From contig NZ_CP021497.1 in NCBI RefSeq assembly GCF_002776555.1, positions 1 to 64,000 of the forward strand: DNA of 64,000 nucleotides, in the 5' to 3' direction. The DNA is from Candidatus Legionella polyplacis. GTDB lineage: Bacteria > Pseudomonadota > Gammaproteobacteria > Legionellales > Legionellaceae. This document shows, piece by piece, positions 1 to 10,637 of this stretch; position 1 is the stretch's first letter; each line of letters opens with the position of its first letter. The notes under the pieces were generated by a model that was given only the letters and a program-made list of their open reading frames with translations, was not told where the DNA came from and made no database searches. The position numbers and the translations under genes are program-made.

Positions 1-864
1 TTAACAATGTATGTTACATTAGAGCCTTGCAATCATTGGGGGAAGACTCCACCATGTGTTAATGCTATTATAGCTTATGGTGTGTATAAAGTAGTATATG
101 GTTTTTCTGATCCAAATTTCATTGTAAAAAAAAATGATACATCTAAAATTTTGCAAAATGCTGGTATTAAAGTTATATATCTTCCTATGGAAGAAATTAA
201 TTCTTTTTATAAAAGTTATAATTATTGGGTTAAAAATAAAAAACCATGGATTACTGTAAAAATAGCACAGTCATTAAATGGAAAAATTTCATTTCTGAAA
301 GATCGAAAACGATGTTTGATTTCTAATAAGTTATGTTCAGAATTTACTCATAAACAACGTTTATATAGTGATGTGATATTAACTACATCAAATACTATAA
401 AACGAGATAATCCGTTATTAAATGTTAGACTAAGAAATAAAAATATTAAAAAACCTATAGCTATATTAGACAGTTCGTTATCTTTAAATAAAGATATGAG
501 AGTTTTTTATAATGCGAAGTGTTGTCATATATATTATAATATTAAGTACGATATAAAAAATATTATTGATAATTGTTATTATTATCCTGTTAAAAAAAGT
601 TCTAATTTTTTAGATATAAAAGCTGTTATTAGTCATTTAGGACAAATAGGATACCATGATGTTTGGGTGGAGGCAGGTGGTAGATTATTTTCTAATTTAC
701 ATTACTATAATTTGGTACAACGTACTTATATTTATATATCTCCTAGATTATTATTAGGAAAAACTATTTCGGCATTTCAAAAACAAATTGATTTTTATAG
801 ATCAAAAAAAATATATTGGAAAATAAAAAAAGATAATGCTATTCTTTGTGTAGAGTGGAATTAA
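1..864 (+). CDS. ribD: Riboflavin biosynthesis protein RibD (5' truncated by window edge)
   Basis: Bifunctional diaminohydroxyphosphoribosylaminopyrimidine deaminase and 5-amino-6-(5-phosphoribosylamino)uracil reductase, steps two and three of riboflavin synthesis. The frame is open to base 1 and already matches RibD before the ATG at 7, so the true start lies outside. The visible part opens at the zinc-binding deaminase motif EPCNHWGKTPPC; the catalytic HAE segment is upstream. The reductase domain follows (KPWITVKIAQSLNGKIS, then DNPLLNVR and the Gly-rich WVEAGGRLF). Both activities look intact as far as can be seen. It heads the rib cluster on the plus strand. Identification is secure; only the deaminase N-terminus is unchecked. 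Confidence 0.95.
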   Translation, partial: LTMYVTLEPCNHWGKTPPCVNAIIAYGVYKVVYGFSDPNFIVKKNDTSKILQNAGIKVIYLPMEEINSFYKSYNYWVKNKKPWITVKIAQSLNGKISFLKDRKRCLISNKLCSEFTHKQRLYSDVILTTSNTIKRDNPLLNVRLRNKNIKKPIAILDSSLSLNKDMRVFYNAKCCHIYYNIKYDIKNIIDNCYYYPVKKSSNFLDIKAVISHLGQIGYHDVWVEAGGRLFSNLHYYNLVQRTYIYISPRLLLGKTISAFQKQIDFYRSKKIYWKIKKDNAILCVEWN

Positions 865-941
865 AGAATTTTTTTAAAATATTATTTTTTTAAGAAGATT
901 TAGATATATAGTTAATTTATTTTTTTTGAAATTATTTTATA

Positions 942-1404
942 GTGAAAAATTTTTTTAATATTATAACTTATTTTTTTGGATTCGGTTTTGGAAGTGGATT
1001 TATTCCTAAAGCACCTGGCAGCTTTGCTACTGCGTTTTCGATTCCTATATATTTGTTTTTAGTATCATTTTGTTCTTTAAAATTATATTTCTTGTTATGC
1101 ATATTTTTTTTTTATTGGTATTTTTATTACTGATAATATTTCTAATATTACTGGGTTATATGATGATAAAAGAATTGTTTTTGATGAAATTGTTGGTTAT
1201 TTTATATCGATGTTAGCAAGTTTTACAAATAATATATGTGATATAACAATAGGTTTATTTTTATTTAGGTTATTTGATATATTAAAGCCTATCCCAATTT
1301 TTTTTATTGATTATAATATTAAAAATGGATTAGGTATAATGATGGATGATCTTTTTGCAGCTTTGTTTGTGGTATTATTTAGAAAATATATTTTATATAT
1401 TTAA
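942..1404 (+). pseudogene. pgpA: Phosphatidylglycerophosphatase A, frameshifted at a T10 run
   Basis: PgpA dephosphorylates phosphatidylglycerophosphate at the inner membrane in phospholipid synthesis. The first frame starts at GTG 942 and encodes the family N-terminus (GFGSGFIPKAPGSFAT), then stops at 1131-1133. Removing one T from the ten-T run at 1104-1113 joins it to the second frame, which continues with NITGLYDDKRIVFDEIVG, then LFRLFDILKPIPI and GLGIMMDDLFAAL, all PgpA hallmarks, to a stop at 1404. The repaired protein would be about 153 residues, near normal size. Apart from the single base the gene is well preserved, so it may be a young pseudogene, a gene rescued by polymerase slippage, or an assembly error. 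Confidence 0.85.
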
Positions 1405-1584
1405 TTTATAATTTAAAGATTAATGATAAATAAATAATATCTTTAAAAGTTTTTATTTTTTATTGTATGAAATATGTATAATATTATTTAACATTTTAAA
1501 TGTTAATTTAAAATAATTTGTAAGGTTTATATATTCAAATATAATAAGATATTAATATTTTTATAATATAAGGAAGATAATAAT

Positions 1585-2208
1585 ATGTTTACAGGTATAA
1601 TTGAAAGTAGAGGAAGAGTAGTTTGTAATATTATTAAAAAATATACAAGACGTTTAATTATTAAATCAAAATTTGATGATTTATGCGTAGGAGAAAGTAT
1701 ATCTGTTAATGGAGTATGTTTAACGTTATTTTCTAGAAAAAAAGAAGGTTTTTTGATTTTTGATGTTTCTCCTGAAACATTATATTGTACTACATTAAAG
1801 AAATTAAAGGTTGGAGATATTGTTAATCTTGAACGTGCTATGTCAGCATCTGGAAGATTTGGTGGTCATTATTTAACAGGACATATAGATGCGGTTGCTA
1901 TAGTAAAGAAAAAAAATATTTTTGAGAATTGTGTAGAATTAATGATTGGAGATTTTTCTAGTTCTTTTTTACCTTATGTTTTTATAAAGGGAAGTATTGC
2001 TTTAGATGGAGTAAGTTTAACAATTAATAATATTGTAGATGGAAATATTAAATTAATGTTAATTCCTCATACATTAAAGGTTACTACAATTAATTATTTT
2101 AAGTTAGGTCAGTATTTAAATGTTGAATTTGATTATTTAACTAGAATAGTATTGCATCAGTTAAAAACATTAAATATTATAAAAATGAATCAATTGAAGT
2201 ATAATTAA
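1585..2208 (+). CDS. ribE: Riboflavin synthase, alpha subunit
   Basis: Catalyses dismutation of two 6,7-dimethyl-8-ribityllumazine molecules to riboflavin, the last step of the pathway (called ribC in some species, ribE in others). The protein starts with the diagnostic MFTGIIE and has the duplicated lumazine-binding barrel: repeat one about residues 1-90 with SISVNGVCLT, repeat two from about 98 with GGHYLTGHID and GSIALDGVSLT. Its length (207 aa) is normal for the family. An AGGAAG element lies about 9 bases before the ATG. The 180-base gap upstream contains no FMN riboswitch that I can recognise. It lies between pgpA and ribH in the riboflavin cluster. Confidence 0.97.
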   Translation: MFTGIIESRGRVVCNIIKKYTRRLIIKSKFDDLCVGESISVNGVCLTLFSRKKEGFLIFDVSPETLYCTTLKKLKVGDIVNLERAMSASGRFGGHYLTGHIDAVAIVKKKNIFENCVELMIGDFSSSFLPYVFIKGSIALDGVSLTINNIVDGNIKLMLIPHTLKVTTINYFKLGQYLNVEFDYLTRIVLHQLKTLNIIKMNQLKYN

Positions 2209-2298
2209 CCTTTATATATTAAATTTATTATTTAAAGGTAATTTAGAAGTAATATATACATTTATTTATGTATTGATCTATTATAGGTAATAATAAAA

Positions 2299-2766
2299 AT
2301 GAGAAATGAAAAAGTAAATATTAGTTTGATTAAATCTTTTCCTGTAGGAGTAGTGGTAAGTTGCTTTAATTATAAGATTACTTCACTATTAAAAAATAGT
2401 ACATTATCTTATATGGATGAATTAGGTTTCTTTAAAAAAGATATAATTTTAATTGAAGTTCCTGGAGCAATTGAAATTCCATTAATTGTAAAAAAATTAG
2501 CAATTAGTAATAAAGTAAAAGTTATTATTACTTTAGGTTCGGTTATTAAAGGAAGTACGGATCATTATAATTATGTTTGTCAGCAAGTTAGTTATGGATG
2601 TCAAAAAATATCTATTACTTTTAATATACCAGTAATTTTTGGTATTTTAACTACTGATAATGAGAAACAGGCTTTGGAACGTATTGATGGAAAACTTGGA
2701 TATAAAGGAAGAGAAGTAGTAGATTGTGCTTTATCTATGTATAATATTTTAAATAAATATTTTTAA
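2299..2766 (+). CDS. ribH: 6,7-dimethyl-8-ribityllumazine synthase
   Basis: Condenses 5-amino-6-ribitylaminouracil with dihydroxybutanone phosphate, the penultimate riboflavin step; the family forms pentameric or icosahedral cytosolic shells. The family motifs are present: VPGAIEIP near residue 55, the phosphate-binding loop GSVIKGSTDHY with the catalytic His at about 89, FGILTTDNEKQA, and the C-terminal GYKGREVVDCAL. Its length of 155 aa is typical. Both substrates come from neighbours: RibD via its product, and the RibB half of RibBA. AGGT precedes the ATG. The 203 bases to nusB hold nothing recognisable. Confidence 0.97.
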   Translation: MRNEKVNISLIKSFPVGVVVSCFNYKITSLLKNSTLSYMDELGFFKKDIILIEVPGAIEIPLIVKKLAISNKVKVIITLGSVIKGSTDHYNYVCQQVSYGCQKISITFNIPVIFGILTTDNEKQALERIDGKLGYKGREVVDCALSMYNILNKYF

Positions 2767-2969
2767 TTAATTTTAGATACTTATAAAGAGTATTATGTAT
2801 TATACCTTTTAAGTATTTTTGATATTTATATATTTTTTAAAATTATTAAATTGTGTGTGTAATTATTATGTTAATTAACATATATTAATGTGAAAATTCT
2901 AGTCAACATGGTATGTACTAATAATAGTAGTTATATATAGAAAATATGTTTATATTTTAGAATAAAATA

Positions 2970-3401
2970 TTGAAAAAAATAATTTTTTTTAAAAGAAGAC
3001 AATCAAGAAGATTAGTTTTACAGGCTCTTTATCAATGGTTAATGTCTAAATATTATATTAAAGATATTGAATTGCAATTTCGTACTTTTTATGATTCAGA
3101 AAAAATAGATATATTGTATTTTCGATATTTATTATTTGGAATAGTAAGTTCATTAAAGATTATAGAGGGTTATTTAATAATGTATCTTGATAGATCTATT
3201 AAAAGTTTAACTCCAATTGAATTAACAACATTAAGAATAGGAACATTTGAATTGATTTATTGTGTTAATATACCTTATAAAGTTATTTTAAGTGAATCTA
3301 TATTATTAAATAAAGAATTTGGTTCTAATGAAGGTTATCGTTATATAAATGGTGTATTAAATAATGTAGCTAAAAGAGTAAGAAGATTTGAGTTAAAATA
3401 A
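2970..3401 (+). CDS. nusB: Transcription antitermination factor NusB
   Basis: RNA-binding partner of NusE (S10) in antitermination of rRNA operons. The 143-residue product has the NusB pattern: RRQSRRLVLQALYQWLM at the N-terminus, the central LTPIELTTLRIGTFEL, and the C-terminal IPYKVILSESILLNKEFGS followed by YRYINGVLNNVAK. The start taken is TTG at 2970, because an in-frame stop lies just upstream at 2958-2960 and no ATG fits; there is no clear ribosome binding site. Linkage of nusB to ribH and ribE is ancestral in proteobacteria. Confidence 0.93.
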   Translation: MKKIIFFKRRQSRRLVLQALYQWLMSKYYIKDIELQFRTFYDSEKIDILYFRYLLFGIVSSLKIIEGYLIMYLDRSIKSLTPIELTTLRIGTFELIYCVNIPYKVILSESILLNKEFGSNEGYRYINGVLNNVAKRVRRFELK

Positions 3402-3558
3402 AGTATATTTTATTTTTAAAGTAAAAAATTTGCTATATGTTATAAATAAGTAAATAGTTATTATTTAAAACGTCATAGAAAATATTCTAATAAATAGGTA
3501 TATGCTATGTTTTATGTTAAATTAAGAAATTTTATAGAGATTTAGGAGTAGTTATAGT

Positions 3559-4767
3559 ATGAAAAATCCTTTTATAAGTATAGATCAAGCTTTAATGGTT
3601 TTGAAATCTGGGAAAATGATTATTTTAATGGATGATGAAAATAGAGAAAATGAGGGAGATTTGGTTGTTGCTGCTGAATTTGTTACTCCTGAAATAATTA
3701 ATTTTATGAGCAAATTTGGAAAAGGATTAATTTGTATGCCTATGGATCGTTCATTAGTAGATAAATTTAAATTGCCAATGATGGTAAATGACAATAAATC
3801 TCCGTATGGTACTGCTTTTACTGTTTCTATAGAAGCAGCTCATGGGGTGTCTACTGGTATATCGGCTTATGATAGAGCTCATACTATTAGAGTAGCGGTA
3901 TCTGAATTAAGTAAATCGGATGACATTATTTCTCCAGGACATGTTTTTCCTCTATTGGCTAGGAAAAATGGTGTATTGGATAGAGCTGGTCAAACTGAAG
4001 CTAGTATAGATTTAGTAAAATTGGCTGGATTAAGACCTGCTTCTGTTATTTGTGAAATTATTAATGAAGATGGAACAATGAGTAGACTTAATGATTTAAT
4101 TCTTTTTTCAAAAAAATATGATATAAATCTTGTAAATATTCGTGATCTTATTGATTATAGAATTAGAAATGAGAAATTAATTTCTGAAATACAAACGATT
4201 CGTTTGCCATTAAAAAATTATGGAGAATTTTTTATGACAATATATTCTAATATTATAGATAATAATGAACATTTTATATTAACGAAATTATCAGAATTAC
4301 ATGATGAAATTCCGTTGGTTCGTATTCATTCTGAATGTATTACTGGAGATGTATTTGGATCATGCAAATGTGATTGTGGAATGCAATTAAATAAGGCTTT
4401 ATATGAAATTAATTATAAGGGAGGGATTTTGATTTATTTAAGACAGGAAGGAAGGGGTATTGGTTTATCTAACAAATTAAAAGCATATGCACTTCAAGAA
4501 AAAGGATATGACACAGTGGAGGCTAATTTAAAATTAGGTTTACCAGCAGATAATCGTGATTATTCTGTAGCTTTTCAAATATTAAAATATTTAAATTTTA
4601 ATAAAATAAGATTATTAACTAATAATCCTGAAAAAGTTATATCTTTAGAAAAATATGGTATTAATATTGTTGAACGTTTACCATTAGTTATTAATGCAAC
4701 GGATGATAATAGGATTTATTTAAAAACAAAACAAAAAAAATTAGGACATTTGTTAAAAATAAAATAA
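3559..4767 (+). CDS. ribBA: Bifunctional DHBP synthase / GTP cyclohydrolase II RibBA
   Basis: A fusion supplying both branches of riboflavin synthesis. Residues 1-200 are the RibB domain making 3,4-dihydroxy-2-butanone-4-phosphate (DDENRENEGDL, SPGHVFPL, RAGQTEASIDL). Residues from about 205 form the RibA domain opening GTP. In RibA the zinc cysteines (HSECITGDVFGSCKCDCG) and the RQEGRGIGL and DNRDYSV motifs are all kept, so unlike degenerate RibBX proteins it should be active. One oddity: the GHTEA motif, whose His binds metal in E. coli RibB, reads GQTEA here (Gln145). GGAG lies about 10 bases before the ATG. Confidence 0.95.
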   Translation: MKNPFISIDQALMVLKSGKMIILMDDENRENEGDLVVAAEFVTPEIINFMSKFGKGLICMPMDRSLVDKFKLPMMVNDNKSPYGTAFTVSIEAAHGVSTGISAYDRAHTIRVAVSELSKSDDIISPGHVFPLLARKNGVLDRAGQTEASIDLVKLAGLRPASVICEIINEDGTMSRLNDLILFSKKYDINLVNIRDLIDYRIRNEKLISEIQTIRLPLKNYGEFFMTIYSNIIDNNEHFILTKLSELHDEIPLVRIHSECITGDVFGSCKCDCGMQLNKALYEINYKGGILIYLRQEGRGIGLSNKLKAYALQEKGYDTVEANLKLGLPADNRDYSVAFQILKYLNFNKIRLLTNNPEKVISLEKYGINIVERLPLVINATDDNRIYLKTKQKKLGHLLKIK

Positions 4768-4925
4768 ATGATTTTTTTTAAAATATTAAAATTAATAATG
4801 ATTGTTATTTTTGAATTTTTAGGTTTGGATTTTATCCAAATAAGTTTTTGTAAATAAAATTAATATTGTTTTAACATATTTTTATTTAAAATACGAAATT
4901 AATTATCAATATATTTATTTTATAA

Positions 4926-6587
<1,662 letters not shown>

Positions 6588-6602
6588 TTTTTTTATTATA
6601 AA

Positions 6603-6620
6603 AATTATTGTTTAATAATT
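6603..6620. terminator. Possible A/T-only hairpin between pyrG and potD
   Basis: In the 51-base gap between the convergent ends of pyrG and potD, AATTATT and AATAATT form a perfect 7-bp inverted repeat around a GTTT loop. It could serve both directions, but the stem has no G or C and only short T runs flank it, so chance occurrence in AT-rich DNA is likely. Confidence 0.2.
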
Positions 6621-6638
6621 GAAAACTTAATTGTTATG

Positions 6639-7670
6639 TTAAAATGACATTTTTAATTCTTGCCAATATTCATTATATAACTTTAAAGTTTTTTCTCCTA
6701 GATCACGTTGAAAGTAAGCTCGATTTAGTATTTTATTAGATGGATAAATAATTGAGTTTATTTTAATATCTTTTGGTAAAGATATAAAACTTTTATAATT
6801 CGTAGTGGCTAAACCTTCAATTAAAGTAATTTGTTTACTAATATCTGGTTTGAGTATAAAATTGATGAATTTATATGCCTCTTTTATATGAGGAGGATTT
6901 TTAGGAATTGCTAAACAATCTATCCATACAATAAATCCTTCTTTTGGATAATAAAATTTAATATGTTTATTTTCTTTTTTAGATTTTAGAATATCAGAGT
7001 TCCAAACTGCACCTATAATGGCGTCTTCATCAACAATGATAGATTGTATATTATCACTTGCAAATAATTTTATGTTTGGTATAAGTTTTAATAGATGTTT
7101 AAAAGCTTGTTTTATATGATTTGGATTTTTATCATTTGGATTGTACCCTAAACTAATTAGTGATATAGAAAATATTTCACGAGAATCATCAAGTAATATT
7201 AATTGATTTTTCCAGGTTTTATTCCAAAGATTTTTCCAAGAATTAAGTGGTGAATTTATCTTTGTATTATTATAGAATATTCCAGTAGCTCCCCATGTGA
7301 TAGGTACACTGTATTGATTATTAAAATCGTAATAATGATGTAAAAAATGATGATCAAGATTTTTAAGGTTTGGTAATTGTTGATGGTTTATATGTTGTAG
7401 CATACCTTGTATTTTCATTCTTTCTACGAAATAAGAAGAAGGCAAAATAATATCATATATATTTGACTTACTTGTTTTTAGTTTTGTATACATAGTTTCA
7501 TTGTTATCATAAGTAGAGAAATTAACTTGAATACCGGTTTCTTTTTCAAATTTTTGTATTATTGATTCAGGTATTTCTCCTCCCCAAATATAAATATTAA
7601 TTATTGATTTTTTTGCGAAAACGCTGTTGCTAATAACAATCAGTAAAAATAATATAATAATATTTTTCAT
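6639..7670 (-). CDS. potD: Spermidine/putrescine-binding periplasmic protein PotD
   Basis: Extracytoplasmic polyamine receptor that delivers substrate to PotBC. A signal peptide of about 19 residues ends at SNSVFA. The mature part starts with NIYIWGGEIPESIIQKFEKE, the usual start of PotD-type proteins, and keeps YDIILPSSYFVERM, VPITWGATGIFYN and GAVWNSD. The 343 aa length is normal. It is the last gene of potABCD: its ATG overlaps the potC stop by 4 bases, so it is probably translationally coupled. Confidence 0.93.
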   Translation of the reverse strand: MKNIIILFLLIVISNSVFAKKSIINIYIWGGEIPESIIQKFEKETGIQVNFSTYDNNETMYTKLKTSKSNIYDIILPSSYFVERMKIQGMLQHINHQQLPNLKNLDHHFLHHYYDFNNQYSVPITWGATGIFYNNTKINSPLNSWKNLWNKTWKNQLILLDDSREIFSISLISLGYNPNDKNPNHIKQAFKHLLKLIPNIKLFASDNIQSIIVDEDAIIGAVWNSDILKSKKENKHIKFYYPKEGFIVWIDCLAIPKNPPHIKEAYKFINFILKPDISKQITLIEGLATTNYKSFISLPKDIKINSIIYPSNKILNRAYFQRDLGEKTLKLYNEYWQELKMSF

Positions 7671-8437
7671 TTAAATTGATTGTAAAATAAGTAAGAAACT
7701 ATAAATGTTATTATTATAGATATTCCAATAGTAATGGAGCATAATGCATTAATTTCTGGAGTAATGCCTGTTCTAGCTAAAGAATAAATTGTTAATGATA
7801 ATAAATTAAAGTTTGGTCCTGTTAAAAAATAACTAATAATAACATCATCGATAGAAATTGTAAAACATAATAGTATAGAAATTAATATTGATGGCCATAA
7901 TATAGGAAATAGTATTTTTTTTATTATAATTAATTGTGTAGCCCCTAAATCAATGGCTCCAAAATATATATTAGAATCGATACTATTAAGATAATTGTTA
8001 ATTATCAAAATAGAAGGAGGCAAACAGAAAGTAATATGTGCTATTAATAAACTAATAAAACCAAGTGGAATAAAGATGATACGAAAAAATAATAGTAAAG
8101 AAATCCCGAATATTAAATCAGGAATGATCATTAGCACAATTAATGTTATATGTATAGTATAATGATGATAGTTTGTGTGAAAAAATAAATAAATACATGT
8201 AAAAAAAGCTATTATGGTAGTAATAATGGAGGAACTTAATCCTAATTTTATAGAATTGATAAAAGATATCCATAAAATATGATCTTGGAAAAGTTTTTTG
8301 TACCATTTAAAAGTTAATCCATGCCATTGTAAAGAAAATTTAGAATCATTTATCGAATAAATTATTAATATTAATATTGGAAAATATAAAAAAAAATAAA
8401 TAGTTATAATGTATATTTTTTGTATAGCGAATTTCAT
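7667..8437 (-). CDS. potC: Spermidine/putrescine ABC permease PotC
   Basis: One of two inner-membrane subunits of the polyamine importer. The 256-residue protein has about six hydrophobic segments. The ABC coupling loop reads YFGAIDLGATQLIIIKKIL, matching the EAA motif through which the ATPase PotA acts. It is followed by PILWPSILIS and SIDDVIISYFLTGP, typical of PotC. It lies one base downstream of potB and overlaps potD by four. Nothing is missing relative to the family. Confidence 0.92.
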   Translation of the reverse strand: MKFAIQKIYIITIYFFLYFPILILIIYSINDSKFSLQWHGLTFKWYKKLFQDHILWISFINSIKLGLSSSIITTIIAFFTCIYLFFHTNYHHYTIHITLIVLMIIPDLIFGISLLLFFRIIFIPLGFISLLIAHITFCLPPSILIINNYLNSIDSNIYFGAIDLGATQLIIIKKILFPILWPSILISILLCFTISIDDVIISYFLTGPNFNLLSLTIYSLARTGITPEINALCSITIGISIIITFIVSYLFYNQFK

Positions 8438-8438
8438 T

Positions 8439-9263
8439 TTATTTTTTATTATTTTTATAATGGTAAAATATGAATATTATTATGGAAAAAATACTTAATA
8501 TTATGTTAGTTGCTGATCCTTTTGGCCAATTTTCTAATGATAAAAATTGGTTTTGAATAAAATTTCCCAATAGCATTGATTTCGCTCCTCCAAGGATATT
8601 TGGAATATAAAATAGTGTCATAGATGGTAAAAAAACTAATAAACATCCAGATATAATTCCAGGGATTGTATTTGGAAGAAAAATGTAATAAAATACAACC
8701 CATTTATTGGCTCCTAAATCTTTAGCTGCATCGATAAGTTCAAAATTAAAATGTTTCATATTTGTAAACAATGGTAAAACCATAAATGGCAATAGGTTAT
8801 AAACTAGTCCTATTAATACTGCATAATTAGAATATAATATATGTAAAGGTGTTTTAATTATATGTAAATAAAACAGTACATTATTAATAATTCCTTTACA
8901 TTTAAATATTGCTATTAATGAATAAGTACGTATTAATGAGTTAGTCCAAAATGGTATAATAATAAATATTAACAGTAAAGACTGATACTTTGATTTTACA
9001 AGTATATAACTAAATGGATAAGCAATAGTTAAGCATAATATTGTAGTCAATAAAGCAATAAATAATGATTTAAAAAAAATTTTTGCAAATATTGGAAGAA
9101 ATAATTCTTTATAATTATTAAAAGTTAGTGGTAAAGAAAATAAATTTATACTATTTTTAGTGAAAAAACTAATAATAAACATTAAACTTAGTGGGAAAAT
9201 AGCAAAAAAAATAAGCCAAATATAAATGAAGTATATCGGTATAAATTTAAAAATTTTTTTCAT
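8439..9263 (-). CDS. potB: Spermidine/putrescine ABC permease PotB
   Basis: Second inner-membrane permease subunit of the polyamine importer, 274 aa with about six transmembrane segments. Family signatures include PFWTNSLIRTYSLIAIF, the EAA-like coupling loop LIDAAKDLGANKWVVFYYI, and PGIISGCLLVFLPSMTLF. Its start overlaps the end of potA by 17 bases and its stop is one base from potC, consistent with a single transcript potA-potB-potC-potD. Confidence 0.92.
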   Translation of the reverse strand: MKKIFKFIPIYFIYIWLIFFAIFPLSLMFIISFFTKNSINLFSLPLTFNNYKELFLPIFAKIFFKSLFIALLTTILCLTIAYPFSYILVKSKYQSLLLIFIIIPFWTNSLIRTYSLIAIFKCKGIINNVLFYLHIIKTPLHILYSNYAVLIGLVYNLLPFMVLPLFTNMKHFNFELIDAAKDLGANKWVVFYYIFLPNTIPGIISGCLLVFLPSMTLFYIPNILGGAKSMLLGNFIQNQFLSLENWPKGSATNIILSIFSIIIFIFYHYKNNKK

Positions 9264-10362
9264 ATGGAAGTAGAATTTCGTTTCCTAAAAACCAATAAAT
9301 CCAAATTTTTTGGTTTATGCAGTATTTTGATGACTCATTATTTTCATTAAAAATTTTAATAGTATTTATAATCTTTCCTGAATTCAATAAAACTTTAAAA
9401 TTTATTATTGATCCTTTGTATATTATGTCTATAATTTTACCAGGTAAAATATTTATATTTGTAATATTTTTCTTTTGTATTATTTTAGATCTTGATAAGA
9501 AAATATTTTCTGGTCTTATTATAAGATAAAGATAATCATTGAGTTTATAATTATTTATATTTATAAAAGATAATATTATAGATTCTATTTTTGTTATAAA
9601 AGTATTTTTATTAATTTTTAAGACTTTTATAAAAAAAATATTTGTGTCTCCTATAAATTTTGCAACATAAATATTAACAGGCGATTTATAAATTTCTTTT
9701 GGAGTACCTATTTGTTCTATTTTTCCACAATTAAGAATAGCAATTCGATCAGAAATAGATAATGCTTCTTCTTGGTCATGTGTAACAAATATAAAAGTTA
9801 TTTTTAACTTTTTTTGTAATTTTTTTAATTCGTATTGCATATTCTTTCTAAGATGATAGTCAAGTGAACTTAATGGTTCATCTAATAGTAATACTTTTGG
9901 ATGATCAATAATTGCTCTAGCAATGGCTACTCTTTGTTTTTGCCCTCCACTTAAATTTTTTATATTGTTTTTTGCAAAATTTTCTAATTTTACTAGTTGT
10001 AATATTTTATTAACACGATTAATAATTTCTTTTTTTTTTATATTTTTACAGTGTAGTGCAAAAGCTATGTTATCTTGAACAGATAGGTGATTAAATAAAG
10101 CATAATTTTGAAATACTGTGTGTATTTCACGTTGTTGAGGTGGAACAGTGTTAATTTTTTTTTCGTTAATAAAAATATCTCCAGAGGACGGATTTTCAAA
10201 TCCAGAAATTAAACGTAATAGAGTAGTTTTACCGCATCCGGATGGTCCTAATAAAGTTAGGAATTCACCATGAAATACAGATAAGTTAAGATTATTTATA
10301 ATAATTTTTTTTTCATAAGATTTTGAAAGATGTTTAATTTTTATTAGTGGAATCATTGTCAT
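9247..10362 (-). CDS. potA: Spermidine/putrescine ABC transporter ATPase PotA
   Basis: Cytoplasmic ATPase powering PotBC. The NBD has Walker A GPSGCGKT at residues 39-46, a Q-loop near VFQNYALF, signature LSGGQKQR, Walker B VLLLDEPLSSLD and the switch His in FVTHDQEEA. A C-terminal TOBE-type regulatory region follows from about residue 240 and includes YLIIRPENIF. The length of 371 aa is normal, so the regulatory domain is kept. First gene of the operon; the 275 bases upstream to rmuC are A/T-rich with no recognisable operator. Confidence 0.95.
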   Translation of the reverse strand: MTMIPLIKIKHLSKSYEKKIIINNLNLSVFHGEFLTLLGPSGCGKTTLLRLISGFENPSSGDIFINEKKINTVPPQQREIHTVFQNYALFNHLSVQDNIAFALHCKNIKKKEIINRVNKILQLVKLENFAKNNIKNLSGGQKQRVAIARAIIDHPKVLLLDEPLSSLDYHLRKNMQYELKKLQKKLKITFIFVTHDQEEALSISDRIAILNCGKIEQIGTPKEIYKSPVNIYVAKFIGDTNIFFIKVLKINKNTFITKIESIILSFININNYKLNDYLYLIIRPENIFLSRSKIIQKKNITNINILPGKIIDIIYKGSIINFKVLLNSGKIINTIKIFNENNESSKYCINQKIWIYWFLGNEILLPYEKNF

Positions 10363-10637
10363 TTTAAATATATTAAATATTATTACTAATAATTATAAAT
10401 AAATCATTGATTCATTATGTTTTTAAATTTATTTAATTTAAAATTAAATAATTATATAAATTATAATATAAATATAAAATATTTTTATAAAAAAGAAATT
10501 TTATAAATTTAATATATTTATTAAATACTTATTATATTTTTTAATATAATGTATAATGAATATATATTTGTTATTTATATTTTATTTTTAATATGGTTAA
10601 ATTAATATTTAGATATTTTATGAAGTGAAAAAAATCT

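Noticed and set aside
1405..1584. Possible FMN riboswitch before ribE
   Set aside because: None of the conserved RFN junction sequences is visible; the region is nearly all A/T.
3585..3794. Minus-strand frame inside ribBA
   Set aside because: Antisense shadow of a well-supported gene with no homology or start signal.
9317..9529. Plus-strand hydrophobic frame inside potA
   Set aside because: Antisense shadow; Leu/Ile/Phe richness follows from A/T codons on the opposite strand.
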